A stretch of 64,000 bases of DNA from an uncultured Prevotella sp. (GCA_900551055.1 URUK01000009.1:1-64000), one strand, 5' to 3'. Shown: positions 52,009-60,471, counted from the first letter of the stretch. Notes: generated by a model not told the origin, from the letters alone. A program made the numbers and translations.

Positions 52009-52842
52009 TCATTTCTTACTATTATTCTTTGTAAGCGATTTCTCTTCTGACTTAATACGCCGCTCCACTTTTTTCACGTCTTCGTCAGGCGGCAGCTGTT
52101 CAGGCACAATGCCGCGCTGCAACAGCATATTGCGTACCGCCGTATTGTTGTCTACGTGCTCCCGGCTTATGCTCTGTTGACCGTGCAGGTCTTTTTGCTG
52201 TACATTCACAGAAGTCATTTCAGCGGCAAAATCTTTTGCCTTTATGCTTATTGTTGGCAAGAAGTCTGCAAGCGGCCGGCTGTCAGGTGCACCCAGCCTG
52301 CGCTTAAGCACGGCCGTGTCAAGCATGAACAGCGCCTTGTCCCCTTTTGAACGGATTATGGCGAAGCCCTTACTGTCAACTCCCCTTTCGTAAAGTATGC
52401 CTGACAACCGTTTCTCCGTGTCTGCAAGTTTGGTGCGCGCCCGTAAGCGTTCATAGTCCAGTATTCGTTTTTTAACAAGCTCGGCACGCCTTGTCTGGAC
52501 GGCAAAATAGCTTTGTGCGAACGCCACTTGAGGCTTGCGCGGGTCTCCGTTCTGCGCCACTAAATAGCAGGCATAACGTGTAAGGAGGTAATCGTTGATT
52601 TCACGCTGTGCCCCTTTAGCCAGTCCTATCATTTTGCCGACATCAGCAAAATGATATTCCACCTTCTGTCCTGCATTTTCACAAGCATCCTTTGCCTTGT
52701 CGATAATATTTTCGAAGTTGCGCCACTGGGCGTAACCCAACAGCTTCGACATTTCCCTTGCACTCCAGCATTCCACGCCTTCGTAATCGTTGGCGATTGC
52801 TTCAAACTGCCGGAACAAAGCTATTATATCTTCGGTTTTCAT
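52009..52842 (-). CDS. dinD: DNA-damage-inducible protein D homologue
   Basis: The 277-residue product contains the BRO-N-like domain (about 15-115; WSARELSKLLGY-type sequence, here WSAREMSKLLGYAQWRNF) and the DinD-type QREINDYLLTRYACYLVAQNGD segment, then a second domain (about 130-235) ending in SREHVDNNTAVRNMLLQRGI. E. coli DinD is SOS-induced and counteracts RecA filaments. The frame continues 23 codons upstream, but the ATG at 52842 begins the conserved region, and a -7 box lies at 52919-52926. It ends 7 bp before dnaG. Confidence 0.9.
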   Translation of the reverse strand: MKTEDIIALFRQFEAIANDYEGVECWSAREMSKLLGYAQWRNFENIIDKAKDACENAGQKVEYHFADVGKMIGLAKGAQREINDYLLTRYACYLVAQNGDPRKPQVAFAQSYFAVQTRRAELVKKRILDYERLRARTKLADTEKRLSGILYERGVDSKGFAIIRSKGDKALFMLDTAVLKRRLGAPDSRPLADFLPTISIKAKDFAAEMTSVNVQQKDLHGQQSISREHVDNNTAVRNMLLQRGIVPEQLPPDEDVKKVERRIKSEEKSLTKNNSKK

Positions 52843-52918
52843 ATTAAATAGCGATAAAACACGTTGGATTGGCTGATAGTCCAGTCTCGCTTCGACCAAT
52901 ATTAGACGCAAAGATAGG

Positions 52919-52926
52919 CAATATTA
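52919..52926 (-). promoter_or_regulatory. -7 box for dinD-dnaG
   Basis: Minus-strand TATCTTTG followed by CGTC, about 77 bp before the dinD start. No clear SOS-box-like palindrome was recognised next to it. Confidence 0.55.
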
Positions 52927-53195
52927 ATGAAAGTTTACCATCATTCTGCACATTTTACATAAAAAAGCGTGGCATCAGACCTTAGCTCACGAGCCAGTCT
53001 CACGAATCTGTTAAAAGTCAAAAAGTAAGCAATCACGGGAAAAGACATCTCAAAATGTCATTCAAAAAACATCCGCAGAAACTATTGAAATAGAACAAAC
53101 GGAGTGCCGCAAGGCGTGCTTCGGACTGCGGTTTACGACCGCTTTTCATGCGAACGGCATACAACTGTCTGTTTGCATACGCCATTCGCGCATGA

Positions 53196-53277
53196 AAAAG
53201 ACGGTCAATGTGTATGCAAAAGGCCGTCAACAAGAATGTAAAAGGCCACCTTTCACACCGGCAAAGGCGGCCGGACA
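53196..53277 (+). repeat. 4x22 palindrome element, copy 10
   Basis: Units start at 53196 (AAAAGACGGTCAATGT), 53218 (AAAAGGCCGTCAACAA), 53240 (AAAAGGCCACCTTTCA) and 53262 (CAAAGGCGGCCGGACA). The right halves of units 1, 2 and 4 have drifted. Confidence 0.82.
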
Positions 53278-53430
53278 TTGCACATCCGGCAAACTAACGC
53301 CAATAAAACGCTTATTGCCAGAACATTGCCTTTGCACACTTTATTACGCGATATTTGCCGACAGACGGCCTGTTTTTCAGAATAACGCCGTATGAAAGCG
53401 TCAACGAAAATCAATGTGTAAGCAAAAGTG

Positions 53431-53532
53431 GGGAAATTAAGAATTAAGAGTTAAGAATTAAGAAAATATGCCTTGTCGGATAAGCAGCAAGGCATATTTT
53501 CTTAATTCTTAACTCTTAATTCTTAATTTCCC
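53431..53532. repeat. Perfect 44-bp inverted repeat (TTAAGAAT words)
   Basis: Left arm 53431-53474 and right arm 53489-53532 are exact complements, with a 14-nt loop. The arm begins GGGAAATTAAGAATTAAGAG and ends with AATATGCCTT. It lies between divergent genes, so it cannot be an ordinary gene-end terminator; the META promoter starts 13 bp after it. Confidence 0.95.
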
Positions 53533-53545
53533 AAGTAAAATACCT

Positions 53546-53553
53546 TATCTTTG
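53546..53553 (+). promoter_or_regulatory. -7 box for META lipoprotein gene
   Basis: TATCTTTGC, 77 bp before the start codon. The perfect inverted repeat ends 13 bp upstream and would occupy the -33 region and beyond. Confidence 0.6.
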
Positions 53554-53629
53554 CATCCAATTTACAACACGGCGACAAACGCCGTGGCGATAAGGTTTTA
53601 GTTTTTAACAGTAAAATAAAGATTAAACG

Positions 53630-54064
53630 ATGAAGAAAATGTTTGTTGCCTTGTGCATGGCAGGGGCGTTGGCCTGCCTGTCATCATGCAAGACGGCGCA
53701 AAGCGCGGCCTCAACACTCGAGGCTCTGGATGGAGAATGGAAAATAACAACAGTCGAGGGACAGGCCATTACGCCCAAACCCGGCGAAGCTGAAGCGTTC
53801 ATCGGTTTCAACGTCAAGGAGAAACGGGTGTACGGAAACTCGGGCTGCAACAGGCTTACAAGCGCACTGCAGGCCGACGCAAAGAAGGGGACATTCACGT
53901 TCGGAGCGGCTGCCAGCACACGGATGATGTGCCCCGACATGGACACCGAGCAAAAAGTGCTCACCGCAATGGGCAAGGTTACCGGATATGAAATAACCAA
54001 GGACGGCAAGCTCGTATTCAAAGCCGAAGACGGCAAGGCGGTCATGACGCTTGAAAAGAAGTGA
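53630..54064 (+). CDS. META domain lipoprotein (HslJ-like)
   Basis: The 144-residue product has a lipoprotein signal (MKKMFVALCMAGALACLSSC, Cys20 lipidated) and a META domain (about 35-140) with the hallmarks LDGEWKITTVEG, VYGNSGCNR and STRMMCPD. The two cysteines in the domain are conserved in the family. HslJ of E. coli is linked to novobiocin resistance; the general function is unknown. Single gene, with its own promoter and a word-repeat spacer before etfB. Confidence 0.92.
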   Translation: MKKMFVALCMAGALACLSSCKTAQSAASTLEALDGEWKITTVEGQAITPKPGEAEAFIGFNVKEKRVYGNSGCNRLTSALQADAKKGTFTFGAAASTRMMCPDMDTEQKVLTAMGKVTGYEITKDGKLVFKAEDGKAVMTLEKK

Positions 54065-54200
54065 TTTAGTTTGTGACTAAAAGATGCCAAGGGGGCTAAA
54101 GAAGTTGAGGACAAATGCTTTTTACGCAAAAACAAAGCCTGTGTCCCTAACTTCTTTAACTCCCTTAACTTTTTTAACTCCTTGAAAAACTTACTTTCCC

Positions 54201-54231
54201 TTTGCCAAAAAGTAAAAAAAGTGTATTTTTG
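54201..54231 (+). promoter_or_regulatory. Promoter of etfB operon
   Basis: -33 box TTTG (54201-54204) and -7 box TATTTTTG (54224-54231), 19-bp spacer, 33 bp before etfB. It lies directly after AACTCC-word repeats (54140-54185). Confidence 0.75.
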
Positions 54232-54264
54232 CAACCGAGAACTTTACATTATTAATATATTACT

Positions 54265-55134
54265 ATGAATCTTAAAATCATCGTACTTGCAAAACAAGTA
54301 CCCGACACGAGGAATGTGGGAAAGGACGCCATGACCGCCGAAGGAACGGTCAACCGCGCCGCACTGCCCGCAATCTTCAACCCTGAAGACCTTAACGCGC
54401 TCGAACAGGCGCTGCGCCTGAAAGAACAAAACCCCGGCTCTACCGTCGGAATCCTTACCATGGGACCTCCCCGCGCGGCTGAAATCATCCGCCAGGGATT
54501 GTACCGCGGAGCCGACACGGGCTGGCTGCTGACCGACCGTCTGTTTGCCGGAGCCGACACGCTGGCTACGTCATACGCCCTCGCAACAGCCATAAAGCAC
54601 ATCGGCGGAGCCGACATCATCATCGGCGGACGCCAGGCTATCGACGGCGACACGGCACAGGTAGGCCCGCAGGTGGCACAGAAGCTCGGCCTGTCACAGG
54701 TTACTTACGCCGAGGAAATACTGAAATGCGAGGAAGGCAAGCTGACAATACGCCGCCACATCGACGGCGGAGTGGAGACCGTAGAGGCGCCCATGCCCAT
54801 CGTTATCACCGTCAACGGCAGCGCGGCACCGTGCCGTCCGTGCAATGCCAAGCTCGTAATGAAATACAAATACGCAACCGTACCGCTTGAACGCACGCCC
54901 GAAACGCCGCACGCAGAGCTGTACGAGACGCGCCCCTACTTGACACTCAACCAGTGGTCGGTAGCCGACATCGACGGCGACCAGCAGCAATGCGGACTGG
55001 CAGGCTCGCCCACCAAGGTGAAGACCGTCAAGAACATAGTGTTCCAAGCCAAAGAGAGTAAAACCCTTACAAGCAGCGACGCCGACATTGAAGGCATGAT
55101 AAAGGAACTGCTGGAAGAAAAGATTATCGGATAA
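54265..55134 (+). CDS. etfB: Electron transfer flavoprotein subunit beta
   Basis: Half of the heterodimeric flavoprotein that passes electrons from acyl-CoA dehydrogenase. The 289-residue protein has the ETF beta start LKIIVLAKQVPDTRN, the AMP-binding region IIGGRQAIDGDTAQVGPQVA (split), and the ETF signature region near RPCNAKLVMKYKYA. It is followed by an inserted four-helix-bundle gene before etfA, then an acyl-CoA dehydrogenase gene. Together they could reduce or oxidise acyl-CoA; ETF of this longer type may be electron-bifurcating (inference). Confidence 0.95.
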   Translation: MNLKIIVLAKQVPDTRNVGKDAMTAEGTVNRAALPAIFNPEDLNALEQALRLKEQNPGSTVGILTMGPPRAAEIIRQGLYRGADTGWLLTDRLFAGADTLATSYALATAIKHIGGADIIIGGRQAIDGDTAQVGPQVAQKLGLSQVTYAEEILKCEEGKLTIRRHIDGGVETVEAPMPIVITVNGSAAPCRPCNAKLVMKYKYATVPLERTPETPHAELYETRPYLTLNQWSVADIDGDQQQCGLAGSPTKVKTVKNIVFQAKESKTLTSSDADIEGMIKELLEEKIIG

Positions 55135-55138
55135 AAAT

Positions 55139-55176
55139 GAAGTAGTAAGGAATAAAGGAGGTAAAGGAGTAAGTAG
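55139..55176 (+). repeat. Left arm of inverted repeat bracketing the four-helix-bundle gene
   Basis: A purine-rich word array starts 5 bp after the etfB stop. Its last 16 nt (GTAAAGGAGTAAGTAG, 55161-55176) are complementary at 15 of 16 positions to 55567-55582. It also supplies GGAGG-like ribosome-binding sites for the small gene that starts 2 bp later. Confidence 0.85.
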
Positions 55177-55178
55177 AT

Positions 55179-55547
55179 ATGACGCAAAATTTCAAGGAAG
55201 TTTTTGCTTGGCAGAAGGCGCATGAGTTTGTCGTCATGGTATATGAAACGACAAAACAATACCCGTCATTTGAACGTTTCGGGCTTTGTTCGCAATTCCA
55301 ACGTGCGGCAGTCTCAATTCCAGCCAACATAGCAGAAGGCTATAGGCGCGACGGGATGAACGACAAGCTACGCTTCTTGAACATCGCACAGGGCAGCCTT
55401 GAAGAATGCAGATACTACATTTTACTGTCAAAAGACCTACAATACATAAGTATTGAAACATACGACAGCATGAATTCTGCGATTGAAGAAACAAGCCGCC
55501 TCCTCAATGCGTATTACAAAGGTATCAAAAACAGAAACATCTTATAA
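55179..55547 (+). CDS. Four-helix-bundle protein (23S rRNA IVS-encoded protein family)
   Basis: The 122-residue protein matches the IVP/S23 family: VFAWQKAHEFVVMVYETTKQYP, ERFGLCSQFQRAAVSIPANIAEGYRRDG, RFLNIAQGSLEECRYYI. In other bacteria such proteins are encoded in 23S rRNA intervening sequences, or as Avd partners of diversity-generating retroelements; as a rule they form pentameric or similar nucleic-acid-binding bundles. Here it is neither: no reverse transcriptase is nearby, and the gene sits between etfB and etfA, which are normally adjacent. It is bracketed by the inverted repeat arms at 55139-55176 and 55567-55595, which suggests it arrived as cargo of a hairpin element. Confidence 0.93.
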   Translation: MTQNFKEVFAWQKAHEFVVMVYETTKQYPSFERFGLCSQFQRAAVSIPANIAEGYRRDGMNDKLRFLNIAQGSLEECRYYILLSKDLQYISIETYDSMNSAIEETSRLLNAYYKGIKNRNIL

Positions 55548-55566
55548 GATTACCGACAAGACATAC

Positions 55567-55595
55567 CTACTTACTACTTTACTCCTTACTCCTTC
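55567..55595 (-). repeat. Right arm of inverted repeat bracketing the four-helix-bundle gene
   Basis: CTACTTACTACTTTAC (55567-55582) complements the left arm, and the following TCCTTACTCCTTC continues the same pyrimidine words. It ends about 20 bp before the etfA start. Confidence 0.85.
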
Positions 55596-55614
55596 ACTCC
55601 TAAAAAATAGAACA

Positions 55615-56637
55615 ATGAATAACGTTTTTGTTTACTGCGAGATAGAAGGCACTACCGTGGCCGAAGTGTCTCAAGAACTGCTCACCAAGGGCCGCAAGCT
55701 CGCCAACCAGCTTGGCGTAGAGCTGCACGCCGTGGTTGCCGGCACCGGCATCAAGGGCGAAGTGGAAAGCCAGATACTGCCTTACGGCGTTGACAAGCTG
55801 TTCGTTTTCGACGCCGAAGGACTGTTCCCGTACACGTCTGCACCCCATACGTCAATCCTGGTAAACCTCTTCAAGGAGGAAAAGCCGCAGATTTGCCTCA
55901 TGGGTGCTACCGTAATAGGCCGCGACTTAGGGCCTCGCGTGTCGTCGTCGCTCACCAGCGGACTTACCGCCGACTGCACGCAACTTGAAATCGGAGACTA
56001 TGACGACAAGAAATCGGGCACACATTACGACAACCTTCTTTACCAGATACGTCCCGCTTTCGGCGGAAACATCGTGGCGACCATTGTCAACCCCGACCAC
56101 AGGCCGCAGATGGCGACTGTCCGCAGCGGCGTGATGCAGAAGGCGTTGTATGACGGCGAGGCGAAGAACGAAGTTGTTTACCCCGACGCAAGCAAATACA
56201 CTGACCCGGCAGACTTCATCGTCAAGGTTATCGACCGTCACGTGGAGGCAGCCAAGCACAACCTCAAGGGCGCGCCGATTGTCGTAGCCGGAGGTTACGG
56301 CGTAGGCAGCAAAGAGGGCTTTGACCAGCTCTTCCAGCTTGCGAAAGAGCTGCACGGAGAGGTCGGTGCGAGCCGTGCTGCAGTGGATGCAGGCTTCGTT
56401 GACCACGACAGGCAAATCGGACAGACCGGCGTAACGGTGCATCCGAAGGTGTATATCGCCTGCGGTATCTCCGGACAGATACAGCACATAGCCGGCATGC
56501 AGGACTCGGGCATCATCATTTCAATCAACAGCGACCCCGACGCTCCTATCAACCAGATAGCCGACTATGTGATTGTAGGCACGGTGGAGGACGTCGTTCC
56601 GAAACTCATCAAGTATTACAAGCAGAACAGTAAATAA
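55615..56637 (+). CDS. etfA: Electron transfer flavoprotein subunit alpha
   Basis: FAD-binding subunit partner of EtfB. The 340-residue protein has the N-terminal ETF domain (MNNVFVYCEIEGTTVAEVSQ) and the C-terminal FAD domain with GASRAAVDAGFV, GQTGVTVHPKVYIACGISGQ and INSDPDAPINQIADYVIVG. The frame extends 44 codons upstream through the end of the four-helix-bundle gene and the repeat arm; the ATG at 55615 begins the conserved protein and is preferred. It precedes the acyl-CoA dehydrogenase gene by 179 bp. Confidence 0.95.
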   Translation: MNNVFVYCEIEGTTVAEVSQELLTKGRKLANQLGVELHAVVAGTGIKGEVESQILPYGVDKLFVFDAEGLFPYTSAPHTSILVNLFKEEKPQICLMGATVIGRDLGPRVSSSLTSGLTADCTQLEIGDYDDKKSGTHYDNLLYQIRPAFGGNIVATIVNPDHRPQMATVRSGVMQKALYDGEAKNEVVYPDASKYTDPADFIVKVIDRHVEAAKHNLKGAPIVVAGGYGVGSKEGFDQLFQLAKELHGEVGASRAAVDAGFVDHDRQIGQTGVTVHPKVYIACGISGQIQHIAGMQDSGIIISINSDPDAPINQIADYVIVGTVEDVVPKLIKYYKQNSK

Positions 56638-56639
56638 CA

Positions 56640-56812
56640 GTTTAACTAAGGAGTTGTGAAAAAGTAAAAGGGTGAAAAAGTAAAAAGGTAAAAGTTTTAA
56701 TAAGCTTTCCTAACGTTGTTTACTACCATAGGGAAAAGCTAATGGCTTTAACTTCTCAGCGAGTGAAGCGAGCGATAACTCCTTTAACTTCCATAACTTC
56801 TTCAAAATAAAA
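56640..56812. repeat. Word repeats between etfA and acyl-CoA dehydrogenase gene
   Basis: Starts with AAAAAGTAAAAGGGTG-type words after the etfA stop and ends with the AGCGAGTGAAGCGAGCGATA / AACTCCTTTAACTTCC block seen at 1-80 and 62255-62310. No clear complementary partner for the first part. Confidence 0.6.
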
Positions 56813-56816
56813 AACA

Positions 56817-58526
56817 ATGGCAAACTATTATACAGACCATCCCGAGTTTGAGTTCCACCTCAACCATCCTTTAATGAAACGGATTGTCGAGCTGAAGGAA
56901 CGCAATTTCGCCGACAAGGACGAATACGCAGACGCGCCCGTCGACTATGAGGACGCCATAGAGAACTATAAGAGAGTGCTGGAAATAACCGGCGACATCG
57001 CCGCAAACATCCTCGAACCGAACAGCGAGGAAGTGGACACCGAAGGACCGCACCTCGTTGACGGCCGCATGCACTACGCATCGAAGACCTACGAGAACCT
57101 TGACGCAACGCGCAAGGCCGGCCTTTGGGGACTGTCGATGCCGCGCCGCTATGGCGGTCTTAACATGCCGGTAACTCCTTATTCAATGGCTTCGGAGATT
57201 GTAGCGGCAGCCGACGCGGGATTCCAGAACATCTGGAGTTTGCAGGACTGCATCGAGACACTCTACGAGTTCGGCAACGAAGAGCAGAGACAGAAGTACA
57301 TTCCACGCGTTTGCGCCGGAGAGACCATGAGTATGGACCTGACCGAGCCTGACGCAGGTTCCGACTTACAGCGCGTTATGCTCAAAGCTACGTACAGCGA
57401 GGAGCAGGGCTGCTGGCTGCTCAACGGCGTAAAGCGTTTCATTACGAACGGAGATTCGGACATCCACCTCGTCCTCGCACGCAGCGAAGCCGGCACACAC
57501 GACGGCCGCGGACTGTCAATGTTCATCTATGACAAGAGGAACGGCGGCGTGACAGTTCGCCACATAGAGAACAAGTTGGGCATTCACGGCTCTCCCACGT
57601 GCGAACTTGTGTTCAAAAACGCGAAGGCCGAACTTTGCGGAAGCACCCGTATGGGCCTCATCAAGTACGTGATGGCGCTGATGAACGGCGCTCGTCTGGG
57701 CATCGCCGCACAGAGCGTGGGCGTAAGCCAGGAGGCTTACAACGAGGCGCTGGCATACGCCAAGGAGCGCAAACAGTTCGACAAGGCCATCATCAACTTC
57801 CCCGCTGTCTACGACATGCTGGCACGCATGAAGGCGAAACTTGACGCAGGGCGCAGCATCCTGTACATGACAGCACGCTACGTCGACATATACAAGGCCC
57901 TCGAAGACATCTCGCGCGAGCGCAAACTCACGCCCGAAGAGCGTCAGGAGCTGAAGAAATACACCAAGCTGGCCGACGCCTTCACGCCCGTTGCGAAGGG
58001 AATGAACTCCGAATACGTCAACCAGAACGCTTACGACGCAATCCAAATACACGGCGGTTCGGGCTTCATCATGGAGTACAAGAGCCAGCGTCTGTACCGC
58101 GACGCGCGCATCTTCTCAATCTACGAGGGAACAACGCAGCTGCAGGTTGTGGCCGCAATACGTTACATCACCAACGGAACATACCTCGGCATAATAAAGG
58201 AAATGCTTGAGAACGAGGTTGCCGAGGAGCTGAAGCCGCTGCAGGAGCGCGTCAGGAAGATGACGGAGCTGTACGAGCAGGCCGTAAACTACGCCAAGGA
58301 ACTGGGCAACCAGGAGGCTCACGACTTCCTCGCACGCCGCCTGTACGACATGACCGGCGACATCCTTATGTCGCTGCTCATCCTCGACGACGCCACCCGT
58401 GCGCCCCATCTCTTCACCAAGAGTGCAAACGTGTACGTGCGCATGGCCGAAGAGGAGGTTGTCGGACATTATTCGTATGTCAAGAACTTCATTAGCGAAG
58501 ACCTTGTAAACTTCCGCGCGGAGTAA
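56817..58526 (+). CDS. Acyl-CoA dehydrogenase
   Basis: FAD enzyme of 569 residues that oxidises an acyl-CoA (or works in reverse with ETF). Domains: N-terminal helical (about 70-160), beta domain with SMDLTEPDAGSDL (about 176-188) and GVKRFITNGD, and C-terminal helical domain with the catalytic-type glutamate E437 in SIYEGTTQLQ. A further ~110-residue helical extension follows, as in the long acyl-CoA dehydrogenases of Bacteroidetes. Third gene of the etfB-etfA unit, so its electrons almost certainly pass through this ETF. Acyl-chain specificity cannot be read from the sequence. Confidence 0.94.
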   Translation: MANYYTDHPEFEFHLNHPLMKRIVELKERNFADKDEYADAPVDYEDAIENYKRVLEITGDIAANILEPNSEEVDTEGPHLVDGRMHYASKTYENLDATRKAGLWGLSMPRRYGGLNMPVTPYSMASEIVAAADAGFQNIWSLQDCIETLYEFGNEEQRQKYIPRVCAGETMSMDLTEPDAGSDLQRVMLKATYSEEQGCWLLNGVKRFITNGDSDIHLVLARSEAGTHDGRGLSMFIYDKRNGGVTVRHIENKLGIHGSPTCELVFKNAKAELCGSTRMGLIKYVMALMNGARLGIAAQSVGVSQEAYNEALAYAKERKQFDKAIINFPAVYDMLARMKAKLDAGRSILYMTARYVDIYKALEDISRERKLTPEERQELKKYTKLADAFTPVAKGMNSEYVNQNAYDAIQIHGGSGFIMEYKSQRLYRDARIFSIYEGTTQLQVVAAIRYITNGTYLGIIKEMLENEVAEELKPLQERVRKMTELYEQAVNYAKELGNQEAHDFLARRLYDMTGDILMSLLILDDATRAPHLFTKSANVYVRMAEEEVVGHYSYVKNFISEDLVNFRAE

Positions 58527-58540
58527 GCAAAAGGCAAAGA

Positions 58541-58632
58541 AGCAAAAGGGTAAAAAGGTAAAAAAGCATGACCTGGCACAACCGCAAAAGTTGCCAATGT
58601 CTGTCGCTTTTTTACCTTTTTACCCTTTTGCT
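58541..58632. terminator. Perfect 27-bp inverted word repeat, bidirectional terminator-like
   Basis: Left arm 58541-58567 (AGCAAAAGGGTAAAAAGGTA...) and right arm 58606-58632 are exact complements with a 38-nt loop, between the convergent acyl-CoA dehydrogenase and carboxypeptidase genes. The words continue to about 58685. Confidence 0.85.
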
Positions 58633-58691
58633 TTTTTACTCTTAATCTTTATTTTTATCCTTTTACTTTTCTACCTTTTTACCTTTAACAA

Positions 58692-59999
58692 CTACGGACG
58701 GCACAAAGCCTCACACACTTTGTCCTGAAAGCCGCGGCCAATGGCCGCGCGGCGTATGCCCATGTTGATTATCGAGAAGCAGAGGGTGTGGCCGTTGGCC
58801 GCCGTGCAGTAACCGGCCAGGGCGCTTACACCGGTCACGGTGCCCGTCTTGGCATGTACATTACCGTGCGCGTGACCGCGGCGCATGCGCCGGTCGAGCG
58901 TCCCGTCCATCCCGGCAATGGGCATCGAGGCGTACAAGGGAACGTAGATGGAGTCGCGGCTGTAGGCATGACGCAGGAAAGCCACTTCAAGTTCAGGCGA
59001 CACATAGTTGTAAAGCGACAGTCCGCTGCCGTCGGCTATGTAGTATCTTGACGGCTCGAAGCCGAGGCGTTCAACCAGTTTGTTCACCTCGCGGCGGCCC
59101 TGCTTGGCCGTGACATGCACCCTGCCGCTTGCCGATGAGGCAAGAAGGTAGAACAAAGACTCCGAATACAGGTTGTCGCTTTCCTTCATCATACGCGGCA
59201 AGATGTCGCTTACACGGTGCGCGACGCTGCACAGCATGCGCGCGCCTTGCGGCACACGGGCCTCCTTGACCTCGCCTTCCCACACCAAGCCGGCACCGCG
59301 CAGACGCGCGGCGAACTTCTCCATAAACTCGTCTTTGCCAGAAAGCAGCAGCGGCGTGAGCACCGGATTGTCGTCGTCCCAGCACCATCCCTCACCCAGC
59401 CGGTCGGCATCCTTTATCGAAAGGTCGGCATACAGATGGCCGCGCAGTGTGTCCGCACCGAGCGCAAGCACGCTGTCAACAAACTCGTCGAGGTCTGACA
59501 AGTTGAAAACCGGGTCGAAACCGCCGCGGCAGTACAGGTCGCCGCAGAGCACATTGCCATCCACCTCGCCGTCAACATACAGCCGAGTGTTATAGCGGTA
59601 GTCGCTGCCGAGGCGGTCGAGCGCAGCCACGGCCACCATCATTTTCAGCGAACTGGCCGGACGCATCAGCTGTTTCTCGTTGTATTTATATATTACCGAA
59701 TCAGCCGTAAGGTCGTAAACCATCAGCCCCACGGTAGAAGTCTCGAACATATCGGCCTGCAACAGCACGTCAAGCCGCGACTGCACGTTGAGCGGCCACA
59801 GTCCCTCGTCTTCATATCCAACCGTGTCTGCCGCGACAGTGTCCGCGCTTACGGTGTCAGCCTTAGCCACAACGCCGGTGCGGAATGCCGTCCACTGCCC
59901 TGCAGCAGCATACAAGCAGGGAACTGACAACAACAAAACGGTTGCCCATACAGCGGCAACCTTACGTATATTCAGAATGCTTTTAGCCATTTTCTTCAC
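58692..59999 (-). CDS. dacB: PBP4-type D-alanyl-D-alanine carboxypeptidase/endopeptidase
   Basis: Penicillin-binding protein of class C that trims peptidoglycan peptides in the periplasm. The 435-residue protein has a signal peptide (about 1-35), SxxK motif SSLK with S116 and K119, SxN motif in ESDNLYSE (about 285) and KTG in HAKTGTV (about 390). The region between motifs 1 and 2 carries the PBP4 insertion. A TVSADTVAADTV repeat follows the signal peptide. It is 64 bp downstream of the PH-domain gene on the same strand. Confidence 0.93.
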   Translation of the reverse strand: MKKMAKSILNIRKVAAVWATVLLLSVPCLYAAAGQWTAFRTGVVAKADTVSADTVAADTVGYEDEGLWPLNVQSRLDVLLQADMFETSTVGLMVYDLTADSVIYKYNEKQLMRPASSLKMMVAVAALDRLGSDYRYNTRLYVDGEVDGNVLCGDLYCRGGFDPVFNLSDLDEFVDSVLALGADTLRGHLYADLSIKDADRLGEGWCWDDDNPVLTPLLLSGKDEFMEKFAARLRGAGLVWEGEVKEARVPQGARMLCSVAHRVSDILPRMMKESDNLYSESLFYLLASSASGRVHVTAKQGRREVNKLVERLGFEPSRYYIADGSGLSLYNYVSPELEVAFLRHAYSRDSIYVPLYASMPIAGMDGTLDRRMRRGHAHGNVHAKTGTVTGVSALAGYCTAANGHTLCFSIINMGIRRAAIGRGFQDKVCEALCRP

Positions 60000-60063
60000 C
60001 TTTTCGCTCTTTCACTTTTTCACCTTCCGGCCTTCGGTTTTACCTTCTTACCTTTTTACTTTT

Positions 60064-60471
60064 TTACCTTTCCCACTCCTTTTGCCTGCGGCTTATCTCT
60101 CCGATAAACGCCTCCTCGTTGACAGGTTGCAGCGAAACGGTATGCCCTGCGCCATAAGTCAGCAGCACATACCTGACCCCGAGCACCCCGGCACGCATCC
60201 TTTCGGCCTTCACTATATCGCTTACCTTTATATATATAGGCCGCGAGAAGCGTCCCCGACTGACAACAAGCCGTCCGTCGGCAGTGAACGTATAGGCCGT
60301 GTGCAGCACCTTCTCAACCATCATCACCACGGCAACCATTAGCACCAAGCCCACCACTGCGTTGGCAGCCGACCTATGCCAAAACACGCACAACGCTGCA
60401 ACGCCCACCGCAACGATGGCCGCATAATTGAGGAAAGACGCACGGTAATGGAAAGTACGGTCAGAAATCAT
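60064..60471 (-). CDS. PH domain membrane protein (bPH_4-like)
   Basis: The 135-residue protein has two hydrophobic helices near the N-terminus (about 12-50) and a C-terminal bacterial pleckstrin-homology-like domain (about 55-130) ending in LQPVNEEAFIGEI, typical of the bPH_4 type. A longer in-frame ATG (60630) would add 53 residues read through promoter repeats; the ATG at 60471 is preferred. A -7 box lies only 7 bp before this ATG (60478-60485), so the transcript may be leaderless, or a second box at 60566-60573 may be used. Function unknown. Confidence 0.82.
   Translation of the reverse strand: MISDRTFHYRASFLNYAAIVAVGVAALCVFWHRSAANAVVGLVLMVAVVMMVEKVLHTAYTFTADGRLVVSRGRFSRPIYIKVSDIVKAERMRAGVLGVRYVLLTYGAGHTVSLQPVNEEAFIGEISRRQKEWER

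Larger units (their letters stand above)
52843..53629. other. Divergent intergenic region with two repeat families
   Basis: Contains the dinD promoter, a 4x22 element (53196-53277), the perfect 44-bp inverted repeat (53431-53532) and the META-gene -7 box (53546-53553). Open frames in it are repeat-derived. No gene called. Confidence 0.6.

Noticed and set aside
55179..55547. Avd partner of a diversity-generating retroelement
   Set aside because: No reverse transcriptase, template repeat or variable repeat is nearby.
55483..55614. N-terminal extension of EtfA
   Set aside because: These 44 codons cross the end of the four-helix-bundle gene and the repeat arm; the conserved protein begins at 55615.
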